From: Druceiella hillmani
Lineage: Eukaryota > Arthropoda > Insecta > Lepidoptera > Hepialidae
DNA: 64,000 bases
Reading direction: 5' to 3'
Assembly: GCA_039881145.1 (NCBI GenBank)
Contig: JAYKKI010000060.1
Coordinates: forward strand, 11,742,501-11,806,500
The translations under genes were made by a program, and so were the position numbers. Shown in pieces: positions 38,439 through 47,860 of the stretch; within the stretch, counting starts at the first letter, position 1; each line of letters starts with the position of its first letter. The notes below the pieces were generated by a model. It did no database searches, was not told the origin of the DNA, and saw nothing but the letters and a program-made list of their open reading frames with translations.

Positions 38439-39746
38439 CTAGAAGATATTAAGAATGGGTGATGATATTATATTTAGTTGTTCATTTAATATATTGACCT
38501 TGATATCTTTTTTATGTCTGTTTATTTCTAATATTTCTAGGATATTAAGTTTATTGCCTTTTGTATTTATTTGTAATATATAGGGGGCATTATCAGTATG
38601 GGGGTGATGGTTATTTTCAATGAGATGTTTAGCGAAGTGAGATGTGTCTGGTTTATTATTACGCCAGCTGGCGATGTGTTCTTTATATCTTGTATTAAAA
38701 TCTCTTCCTGTTTGACCTATATATACACTATTACAATCGTTACATCTAAGTTTATAGATACCACTCTTTTTAAGTTTATCTATTTTTTCTTTATTATTAA
38801 TAAGGGTTTTACCCAAGTTATTTACGGTACTATACGTACATGTTATATTATTTAAATTTTTATTATTAGTTAAGAGTTTTCCTAATTTGAGTGATACATT
38901 ACCTATGTATGGGATAGATTTATAGTAAATATTATTCTTATTTGGTGCGACCGGGTATATTTCTTGTATTAGTATTTTTCTTAATTTATTATGGTACAGT
39001 TTTGTGACAATTGATGGGTCATAATTATTATTTGTTGTGATTAGTTTCATAGTTTTTATTTCTTTACGTAGGTTAGGTTTTTCAAGAGGGATGGTTAAAG
39101 CTCTGTGAATCATGGAATGAAATGCTGCTAACTTATGGGACCAAGGGTGCTGAGAATGACCATTAATTATGGAGTCTGTAAATGTGTCTTTTCTAAATAT
39201 ACTAAATTTATGTTCATTATTTTTGCGTTCTATTGTTATATCTAAAAAATTAAGTTTATTATCAGACTCTACTTCTAAAGTGAATATGATATTATTGTGT
39301 AGGGAGTTAGCAAAGTTAACAAACTGGTCTAACTGTCGCTGTGTACCTTTCCAGCAGATAAGGATGTCGTCAACGTATCTATAATAGTATAATATATTGG
39401 TCGCTAATTTACTGTTTAAGAGGCTGGTTTCTAGATGATTCATAAATAACTCGGCTAAAAGGGGACTGAGGGGGGAGCCCATTGCAAGGCCATTAACTTG
39501 TTGAAAAAAATTGTTATCGAATAGAAAATAATTTTGGTCTGTGCATAGTTTAAAGAGATCTCTAATTTCCGATGCTTCAATGGGATTCAATTTTTTCTTT
39601 TCTAGGATATCTGAAATGATATTTAGGCAATCTTTTGGTGGTATATTAGAAAATAAGTTTACTACGTCGAGTGATACTAGTTTACAATTGGGTGTTAGAT
39701 GTATATTTTTAATTTTATTACAGAGATCAACAGAGTTTTTATTATC
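38439..39746 (-). CDS. Penelope-like reverse transcriptase with GIY-YIG endonuclease, 5'-truncated
   Basis: This frame copies element RNA into DNA and cuts the target for insertion. It is open for 435 codons, from just after a TAA created at the dimer junction. RT motif A is VSLDVVNLFSNIPP, motif B GLAMGSPLSPLLAELF, motif C YYRYVDDIL, followed by LNFLDI. After a linker, the C-terminal endonuclease shows SGIYKLRCNDCNSVYIGQTG, then RDFNTRYKEH: the paired Cys, GIY, YIG, Arg and His of Penelope-like GIY-YIG domains. The frame ends in ISSPILNIF. The N-terminal third, including RT fingers, and any start codon are missing, so it cannot be autonomous as it stands. The lack of stops or frameshifts indicates recent insertion. 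Confidence 0.9.
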   Translation of the reverse strand, partial: DNKNSVDLCNKIKNIHLTPNCKLVSLDVVNLFSNIPPKDCLNIISDILEKKKLNPIEASEIRDLFKLCTDQNYFLFDNNFFQQVNGLAMGSPLSPLLAELFMNHLETSLLNSKLATNILYYYRYVDDILICWKGTQRQLDQFVNFANSLHNNIIFTLEVESDNKLNFLDITIERKNNEHKFSIFRKDTFTDSIINGHSQHPWSHKLAAFHSMIHRALTIPLEKPNLRKEIKTMKLITTNNNYDPSIVTKLYHNKLRKILIQEIYPVAPNKNNIYYKSIPYIGNVSLKLGKLLTNNKNLNNITCTYSTVNNLGKTLINNKEKIDKLKKSGIYKLRCNDCNSVYIGQTGRDFNTRYKEHIASWRNNKPDTSHFAKHLIENNHHPHTDNAPYILQINTKGNKLNILEILEINRHKKDIKVNILNEQLNIISSPILNIF

Positions 39747-39753
39747 TTATTTA

Positions 39754-40267
39754 TGTCGCACCAAATAAGAATAATATTTACTATAAATCTATCCCATACA
39801 TAGGTAATGTATCACTCAAATTAGGAAAATTCTTAACTAATAATAAAAATTTAAATAATATAACATGTACGTATAGTACCGTAAATAACTTGGGTAAAAC
39901 CCTTATTAATAATAAAGAAAAAATAGATAAACTTAAAAAGAGTGGTATCTATAAACTTAAATGTAACGATTGTAATAGTGTATATATAGGTCAAACAGGA
40001 AGAGATTTTAATACAAGATATAAAGAACACACCGCCAGCTGGCGTAATAATAAACCAGACACATCTCACTTCGCTAAACATCTCATTGAAAATAACCATC
40101 ACCCCCATACTGATAATGCCCCCTATATATTACAAATAAATACAAAAGGCAATAAACTTAATATCCTAGAAACATTAGAAATAAACAGACATAAAAAAGA
40201 TATCAAGGTCAATATATTAAATGAACAACTAAATATAATATCATCACCCATTCTTAATATCTTCTAG
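39754..40267 (+). pseudogene. Penelope-like element, second copy: GIY-YIG endonuclease portion
   Basis: This is the plus-strand inverted copy of the C-terminal 170 residues of the minus-strand frame. It begins in the linker at APNKNNIYYKSIPYIGNVSL. It carries SGIYKLKCNDC, VYIGQTGR and RYKEH, and ends ISSPILNIF. It differs from the other arm by only a few residues (for example Lys for Arg before the first Cys, Thr for Ile after RYKEH). It lacks all RT motifs and has no natural start. Confidence 0.85.
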
Positions 40268-40838
40268 ATATAATATAAATATAAAACATTGACACTACAG
40301 TACCCTGGAAATTGTTTCAGCATTAATACGCATATAAATATACGTATATATAATAAAAACAAAAAAAAAAAAAAAAAATTAAAAGAAATAAATAAATAAA
40401 TAAATATATGAATACACAAAACCGGAGATATGTAGAATTAGTGTATTACCTTGTCCTTACTTTTAAATACCCTTGCTTTTGTATAAATATATTACCGATA
40501 ATAAGATATGTAGAATTAGTATATTACCTTGGCCTTACTTTCAAATACCCTTGCCTTTGCAATATATTACCGACAATAACTTCCATTTAATTTTATTACA
40601 TACACCCTAAAGTTTGCATTGTATAATTTCACATAATAACAATTGAATTTATTACACCCAACTAGAATACTGGTATATTGTATAACTCTCTGTAATATAA
40701 TAAAACCTAGTCTACGCCCCTGCAATAAACTCACTAACATAAACAATGGAAAAATCCGCACAAAGTAGTCTTCCGCTATTGTGTTTGAAACATATAAATG
40801 CTGTTGGTTGTTCCTAAGAGTTAATCTTTGCTAATATC

Positions 40839-40879
40839 CCACCTGAAGATGTTGTAATACAACGAAACCTAGGTCGTGG
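40839..40879 (+). ncRNA. Type I hammerhead ribozyme motif, right end of the Penelope-like element
   Basis: The same 41-base motif as at 37825-37865, on the plus strand. CCAC 40839-40842, CTGAAGA 40843-40849, helix II 40851-40863, GAA 40864-40866, helix III 40867-40874, cleavage C at 40875, GTGG 40876-40879. Read outward, both ends of the dimer carry the motif in the element's sense strand. Confidence 0.75.
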
Positions 40880-40974
40880 TAAAGAAATTAAAGATAGTAG
40901 AAATAATACTACATCGCGTAGTTTCATTTAATTGCGAATAATGAATTTCTACAAAATTAACGCCAAATATATTC

Positions 40975-40989
40975 AATATTCTATTAGTC
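40975..40989 (+). repeat. Target-site duplication, right copy
   Basis: AATATTCTATTAGTC, exact match to 37754-37768. Confidence 0.9.
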
Positions 40990-41669
40990 TTTTCAGTAAT
41001 TACACAGAACTATTCTCCAAATTAAGCAGATGATATCTGTTGTCTAGATTGTGAATAATATCTTATCCTTTTAAACTTATAAGTTGTATCTATAAGCTAT
41101 TTAGAATTCAAACATGTAATTTTGTTATCGGTTGTATAAACAATTAATTGTACAATTTAAAGAATGACGAAAAGCGATTTTGAAGGATAGTTTGAAAAAT
41201 TGTGTTATTGTGATATATAGTATATACATCATTCAAAAACAAAACGAATCTAAGTTATGAGGAAAAAAATTTATACGGTAGGAGTAAAATTAAAACTAGG
41301 ATAGTTCCGTACACATTTAGGCACTTACAAACACTTAAGGCTATGTAATATTTCTATTAAACTTTTCATAAATATTAATTTTCACAACATAATTATATTA
41401 CCTAATTGATTTTCCACAGGTTTAAAAACGTAGCGCATATTTAAAAAAATGTAACATCTAAAAATATCGCTACAATTTTCCTACAACCTTTGAATGGGTT
41501 TCTAATTATATTTCTTTTTTTTCCTAACTTTACGTTGAGTAGTTTCTTAGAATAAAGAAGCATATCATTTAATATTTTTTTTCATTATACCTCTGAAAAA
41601 ATAATACCAAACATTTTGAAAGGATTACTTCTGACACTTTTATTATAAGGTTCTGAGACTTTTATATAC

Positions 41670-41730
<61 letters not shown>

Positions 41731-42222
41731 TTAAAATAAATCTAATAATTACTTTTCGCCTACAACAATTTCCAAATATTTATTTTTGGGTATTTGTTAT
41801 AGAATTGTATACGGGTTAATATATTTTAAACCTATGCCAAAATCTGTAGCTTCTACGTCAAGTGATTTCTAAAAGAAACGATTGTGTCAGACAGAGAGTG
41901 GGACACGCAAGTTATCTTGTAAACGTTCCGTTTTTCTTTCTGAGGTACGGAACTTAAAAAATATGTGATAGCCATCTCAGGAAGTTTCTCTTATGCGAGA
42001 AAAATAATCCTTTAAATAATGTTGATATATAACCATGAATGGAAAGGACCACTCAAAGTCTCTACTAAAGGCTTTAGATCTTTACGAAACAACTTAATAA
42101 CCTCAATTGAGAAGATATTTCATCGTTCTACAGAATTAACTCGAGCATTTATGAGTTCATTTCTTTATGAGTTCAGTTTATGGGCACTTCAAAGTTATAA
42201 CTAATCTAATTTCATATCCCAG
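40990..42222. other. Intron of the GPCR pseudogene, right part
   Basis: AT-rich, with a (TA)n run at 41663-41728. At 41885-41960 (minus strand) AGTTCCGTACCTCAGAAAGA, then AAAACGGAACG and CTCTGTCTGACAC, resembles a dispersed repeat I know from many insect genomes (GTTCCGTACCTCAAAAGGA type). The intron ends TTTCATATCCCAG, a normal acceptor. Confidence 0.5.
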
Positions 42223-42909
42223 GTGATCGTATATCCAACGCAACAAGGTCTGCAATCAATGGGAGCTTTTATGATAATGGTGATGATGTGGCTGACTGCA
42301 ACGGCACTAGCTTCGCCTCTTTTTATACACAGGACATTAAAAACCCATAAAGTCGGCTTAGCGGGCATCGATGAGTTAAGCTTTTGTTTGGAAGATTGGC
42401 CCATAAATCATGGGCGTGCTATATATACAGCGTTCAGTTTAGTCGTTCCATACATATAGCCTGTTTTAGTTGTGACAATGGCCCATGCCAGAATCCATCG
42501 ACGAATGAAGGGGCGACGGAGAGCTAGAAAGTGTACTCCAGCTCTATTAATAGCTATTGCAGCTACCTATGTCATAAGCTGGCTTCCTTTAAACGTCTTC
42601 AATTTGGTTGCGGATCTCAGTACGGAGCCTTTAATGGACCATCAGTCCTTGCTGGTAACATATGCAATATGTCACACGTTCGGGATGCCAAGTGCCTGTT
42701 CCAACCCATTGTTATATGGTTGGTTAAATGAAAACTTTAGAAAAGAGTTTGAAGAAATGCTGTGCTTTTGCAAAAAGAAGAGATTAAGAATGGCCGAATC
42801 AAGGATCAAAGCCAGAAAGCAGCCTGCTGATACAGAGTTGACTGCCTTGGCAAATATGAAAACACCAGTAGATACGAGCAAAAATTTGCACTGCTTGCAA
42901 ATTTTATGA
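42223..42909 (+). pseudogene. Neuropeptide F receptor-like GPCR, exon with TM4-TM7 and C-tail (one stop)
   Basis: The frame opens with VIVYPTQQGLQSMGAFMIMV, the usual continuation of DRYQ in NPF receptors. TM4 and outer loop 2 include the conserved Cys (SFCLEDWP). TM5 reads FSLVVPYI, then TAG at 42457-42459, then PVLVVTMAHARI, so one residue of TM5 is a stop. TM6 is LLIAIAATYVISWLPLNVFN. TM7 is CSNPLLYGWLNENFRKEF with the NPxxY motif. The tail has a palmitoylation-type CFCKKK. Inner loop 3 (RIHRRMKGRRRARKCTP) is much shorter than usual, suggesting an in-frame deletion. From 42460 to the stop at 42907 the frame is clean and the motifs are well kept, so decay is recent or the 3' part is under some constraint. 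Confidence 0.85.
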
Positions 42910-44381
42910 GTGAGGAGTTGTCTGAAGTCGTAGGAGGAGGCTGAGGTTTGAATTTAGAAGTTCTACGTCCTTAACTTTTCCTTTGCCCAATTCTTCTATA
43001 AACTTTTCCAAGTGTTGTTATTTCGTGACAGCGTTGTGAATCGTTATAAATACTTTAATTGTACTTAATATGTATCTATATGATGGGACCTCTGATATTC
43101 CTTTCTTTATAAAATTTAAAAAAAAAATTTCTATTTGCTTTAGATTATTTCTTATTGTTCATGTCAAATGTTTGATTTTAATAAAATATTTATTTTAATA
43201 GGTTAAATAAAAATAATTATAATTTTTATTTTACCTATTGTATTTCTTGCTTTATTTAAATGTGCACTCTATTACCATTAACCTTCATTATGCTAATAAA
43301 TTTAGTTTAAATAAATGTAGTCGCCAAACGAATGATAGTTTTATTGTAGGATACAAATAAGTACTTAGCTACAATACTGTGTATCACATGTACTTATATA
43401 AAAACCAGGTTTATTTTACAAATTTAGTGTAGAGAATTAGTTAATATAATAGAGTAGAATTGTTGTAGATATAGATTTTTGTTTAATTCCTAATTTTTCT
43501 ATTTTCATAAGTGGAAATGACATATCTTTTAATTGGTTGGACTTTTTTTGGAAATTCTTGAAGAATTGTAGTTATAACTATTAAATTGTAGTTAAAAGTA
43601 ATATAATGTAATATATAATAACAAGTCTGTAAATAATTATATTGATGTGTCATGAAATGGAGGAATGTGAAATAAAAGGAAATTTCACATTTCATGTATG
43701 TTATTTATAGATATAGAAATATTACATTATAATAGTTACGATTATCTTTTATACATTGATTTAGGAGAACATTGTAGTAAAGTTTTTTTATGGAATACAA
43801 ATTATTGTGGGACCTCGGTTTTTGTATTGCATAAAATTTGTATTGTTTATTCGGTGTTTTATATGTATATTAATATATGGAGGAAAATAGACGTGTGTAT
43901 AATGCTTATTATATAAAGAATCCTTGTGTTATGTAATTAATTTACACATTGAATTAGTGTATAAGATGCAAAGTTCTGTAAAAGCGTTATAGATATACAT
44001 ATATCTAAGAATTTAAATAAATTCAAAAACGATATAAAAAATATAAAAATATTTACAAAATAATATTTGCTTCTCTTGTTTGAATCTATAAAATTTTTTT
44101 GTAAATAAAATTTAAATTCTCTGTGTGTGTCTGTATATCTGCACATGTGGGAGCGTGTTTGTTTGCGTACATAAGATTTTGTAGGCATATATAAACTGAG
44201 TTACAACGCACATTGGACGTATGGAGAGTTTTTGATACCGTGGGACTAACGCTTTAGTATTTTTGTTATATATCCCGTTACGAAAATATATTTAAGAAAA
44301 TGTATGTTAATTATGCCAATCGTAACGAGATAATCAAACCTCAGGAAACTAATATGAACTACTTCCTTTTTGATGCCTAAA

Positions 44382-44423
44382 AAAAACTTGAGTATTCGGA
44401 GGACGCCGAATACTCAAGGTTTT
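44382..44423. repeat. Hairpin, 18-19-bp arms, 6-base loop
   Basis: CTTGAGTATTCGG (44387-44399) and its exact complement (44406-44418) flank AGGACG. The pairing extends through AAAAA/TTTTT outside with one mismatch. It looks like a rho-independent terminator, but in this eukaryotic context that reading is not appropriate. Confidence 0.85.
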
Positions 44424-45441
44424 TGTGACTTTTGGTCAATAATTCAACAGAATGTAGTCTATTCCGTTAATGATCTGCTGATAAAAGAAAATTAAAATTA
44501 CGTATTGAATTTAATAACGCAATATCGGAAAAAACCTTGAGAGGGTTTCTTCACGAAAATGGGGTAATTTTCCCACAAAACTTGTGGCAAACAAATATAA
44601 CTATTCAAAATGCTTGTAAAATTCAATTTGATTATAAATGATATACTTAAACTAATGAACGTAGTGGGATAAGGATTGGATGGCGACTCCACGATATTAG
44701 GAGATTATATTATTTTATAGCACTGTGGGTTAAAGGTAATCGTTCTGAAAATTAACAAATCGCAAAGTCTGCTTATCACTATGTAAAAAAAAATTCTAAA
44801 TGTTTTCTTCTTTAAGTGCTTTTTATATAATTTAATAAGTAATGTGTTATACATTATATATTGTATTATAATATTTTTGCACCGCGATTTCGAAAGAAAG
44901 AAAAATAAATATTCTCATCTTTTTTAAATACCCCTCTCTATTGGAATTTATATCATCCAATCTTTATAGACTTCAAAATAAAACCTTATAAAGGAAAGAG
45001 CTGAAGTAAAGCAAGATGCTTAACTACCAATGTATAAGAATGTAAAGGCACATCATTTATTTCAGACAGAAAAAAATGGGACATAATTTATTGAAGTAAA
45101 GTCATCCACGCTCAATAATTAAAATCATTGAAAGAATTACGAACCTATTTGAATCACTTTGAAACTATTTACATAAACATATGATTAGGATAATCTAGGG
45201 CTCAATAAAGTTAAGACTCTTAAAAGTTAAGGTAATCAATCATGGCTTTGCTTTACCCCAATTATGGCTTAATAATAAATGCGTTGTACCCTTACAAACG
45301 ATTGAAAGCCTGAGTTCCGGTTAGTGTGTGAAGAAATGTTTTCAAATTTTATACAATAATTAAAATAATTTATTATTAAATAAACCAGAAGAATGAGATA
45401 TCTAGTGAAAGAAAAGTGTGTGTCAGAATAGGTAGTCACAA

Positions 45442-45684
45442 TCATGGATGTTCCTGAGTTTGTGTTATAAGTGAGCGAAGGATGAGCGGATATGAAGTTT
45501 CAAACGGAATAACATCGCTGTAAGGTAAATAGGATAAGTCCATTTCTCCTAGATAATGACAGAGTTCTTTTTCCAAACGATAGAATTGAACTTGGTCTTC
45601 TTTCAGTGTAAATAAGATAAGAGCAACCAAATATTTCTCTCTTACTATTCTTGTTTCACTCATGATTCCAAAAAATTGAGACAA
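45442..45684 (-). CDS. Hypothetical 80-residue frame, unrecognised
   Basis: Starts MSQFFGIMSETRIVREKYLV; a second ATG (MSETR) has a better context. It continues with LEKELCHYLGEMDLSYLPYS and ends with TQTQEHP. The composition is more protein-like than neighbouring frames (balanced charge, few K/N/I/Y runs). No domain, splice site or promoter is evident. It could be a transposon fragment or chance. Confidence 0.2.
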   Translation of the reverse strand: MSQFFGIMSETRIVREKYLVALILFTLKEDQVQFYRLEKELCHYLGEMDLSYLPYSDVIPFETSYPLILRSLITQTQEHP

Positions 45685-46329
45685 ATAAAAAATTAAAATG
45701 GTTAAACAATTAAATTAAATATTATTTGTAGTTATTTTTCTTCTATATGAACCCGGCTTTTACTGACGGTAGCTGTGGAGTTAAACCGTTTTTTCGTGAC
45801 GTAGGAAGACATTTTGGTGGATATATCTACAGAGTAAGACCTGAAAATATAAAACAAGACATTATGAATAGTAATTGTATGATAAAGTAATTGATAATAT
45901 TACTCAACAAAGAACAAATTTATATTTACATAATACGTCCCAAAGATATATAACGGAAATGATGCTTTATTTACTTTCCATTATACTTATTTGAGTGCAG
46001 TCCTAAAAATATATAATTCCTGTGTACAAAAGTCATCAAAACATTTAGTTTACTTATAGTTATACAAACTGCTGCGTGTCTGTGTTAATTCTCCAAGCTT
46101 ATTTTGTTGTTTGTGGTCAATTGACTCCTAAAAGGGAAAAAAACCTAATTTCTCCATTGTTTGAGAAGTGTTATGAAGTTTATTTTATATATTGCATTTA
46201 AAAATTAAGTCAAATCGGGGATGTCTAAAGCCTATTGTTTGATATACTAGATATATTTTACAGGTTGGCACAATGGTACTGTGTAACAGACGTCTTTTGG
46301 TGTACCAATGCAGTGGGTGAACCCAAAAA

Positions 46330-47660
46330 TCATGTAGACAACTCTTCCATCTCTTTGACAACTCTGAAGGTTTTTTTTCAAAAATCAAAATGCTCAGTGA
46401 AATATGCTGCATCATATTTCACTGAGCATTTTGATATTTCATCGGTGTTCATGCCGCTACTTCATTTTCCAGACATTTCAGTACCGGAAAGATTTTCAAT
46501 TCGTCGAGTTCAGCGTGTTCTATGAAAGAAGAGAAGACTTTGAGAGGTACTTCGAGATTAAGCAGTTACAGAATCACGTTTGATTAGTCAATCAGAACTA
46601 AACGACCTTATCAGGGATTTAGATTTGACCAAAAAAAAATGAGAAATATTAATTTAGAAATTAAAACAATGGAATCTTTTGCAGAATGACAATAAAATTA
46701 CAAATGATTAGAGACGTCATATTTCTTTAGCTACTTTTTATTCAAAAGAAAATTGATTAGTGCTTTGTAATAATATTGACGGGTTAATGTCAGCATTAGG
46801 TGAGAGACATATGCCAAAAAGGGGAAATTTTTTATTGATGGCCCAAAACAAATTTTAACGGAAATTTTATTCCACAACCGTAACATACTTCTATCTTAGC
46901 CAATAAAATACGGAGCTCACCTAAAAGGAACATATGATATTTTAAAACAAATTCTCAAAAAGATCAAATATGTAGAACACAAGTGGAAAATATGTGCAGA
47001 TTTAAAGTTGATGGCTGTAATTTTAGGATTGCATACTGGCACATTGTTGTTTACTCTGTGAATGGGATATCAGTGCGTGTTTTGGTCACTACGTAAACAA
47101 AACTGGCTTCTAAGAACTGATTTTGTGCTTGGTCGGAAAAATATGGAAATGAAAAATTAGTACCACCTGAGAAAATCAATTCATATTAAACTAGATTGGA
47201 TAAAAATTTTTTTGAAAAAGACGGACCTAGATTTTTGTTTCTCGAAACAAAATTTTCTTCGCAAAGTGAGGCGAAAATTAAAGATTTTTGTGGGGCCCGA
47301 TATGAAAAAAATAATCAATGATCCTGCTTTTTATCTAGCCTCAGTTCGATGGAAAAAAATGCGTAGTTATCTTTTGCCGACGTCAAAAAACTTTTCTCGG
47401 CTATCAAAAATCACCAGATTTCCGTGAAAAAATGAAATGAATACTAAATGCTTATCACAAATTAGGATGCAATATGTCATTGAAAAACCATTTCCTATTC
47501 TTGCATTTGAGTTATTTTCGATGTTATCCGGAAAGAAACTCAAATGGGGTTCAAACCCAAAGGGTTCAGTAAGTGATGAACATTGAGACCGTTTTCATCA
47601 AGAAATTACAGAGTTTGAGAAGTTTAAGACTCCAGAGGTATATTACCACTATTGATTACA
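46330..47660 (+). pseudogene. Fossil of an unnamed protein family abundant in arthropod genomes
   Basis: Pieces in shifting plus-strand frames match a large transposon-like family I know only as unnamed hypothetical proteins. LISQSELNDLIRDLDLT (46579 onward) is followed by segments matching NNIDGLM-ALG and the LKETYD-KLLLKKI region. KWKICADLKLMAVILGLHTG is at about 46985-47045, and HIKLDWIKIF near 47180. KIFVGPDMKKIINDPAF is near 47280-47330, and GSVSDEH, stop, DRFHQEI near 47567-47610. At least six stops or frameshifts are present, and a Cys-containing segment after the LGLHTG motif is damaged. The upstream part (46330-46530, VPERFSIRRVQRVL) fits the family's N-terminal half and contains a perfect hairpin. 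Function is unknown; copies are usually numerous. Confidence 0.6.
46384..46435. repeat. Perfect 23-bp hairpin, 6-base loop
   Basis: ATCAAAATGCTCAGTGAAAT plus ATG (46384-46406) is followed by CTGCAT and then its exact complement (46413-46435). It lies inside the fossil gene, so it probably arose by template switching during replication. Confidence 0.9.
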
Positions 47661-47860
47661 AGAAGAAAGCCACTCGTTCCAAAAAAATAATGTTTTCTAA
47701 TATATAATGAAAATGTACTCCACTGCTTTATATAAATTTATGTGATTTTTACTACTAAATTTGGCGTGATGTAACCATTTTATTACACATTTCAATTCGC
47801 ATTAAGGTGACAAATACTAATTTCCCATTTTAAACGCAGTGACAAAAAAAAAATTAATTA

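Larger units (their letters stand above)
37769..40974 (-). mobile_element. Penelope-like retroelement, head-to-head inverted dimer
   Basis: The left arm (37769 to about 39752, minus strand) holds a 5'-truncated Penelope-like element with RT and GIY-YIG domains. The right arm (about 39753-40974, plus strand) is a shorter copy of the same element in opposite orientation, starting in the linker before GIY-YIG. The arms are almost identical. The two 5' ends meet at about 39752, and both 3' ends with hammerhead motifs point outward. Perfect 15-bp repeats (37754-37768 and 40975-40989) flank the whole, so the dimer was inserted, or completed, as one event. The right end carries about 38 extra bases (AATAATGAATTTCTACAAAA onward) that the left end lacks. 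The same tail is seen in both mini-elements. Confidence 0.9.
42910..46190. other. AT-rich intergenic sequence downstream of the GPCR pseudogene
   Basis: AATAAAA signals at about 43180 and 43206 could have served the receptor. No other gene is recognised apart from the weak frame at 45442-45684 and a hairpin at 44382-44423. Confidence 0.4.

Noticed and set aside
38598..38855. 85-codon plus-strand frame, and its mirror on the minus strand at 39851-40108
   Set aside because: Antisense shadows of the GIY-YIG coding region of the two Penelope-like arms.
44382..44423. Hairpin followed by TTTTT resembling a rho-independent terminator
   Set aside because: The window is eukaryotic and no transcription unit leads into it.
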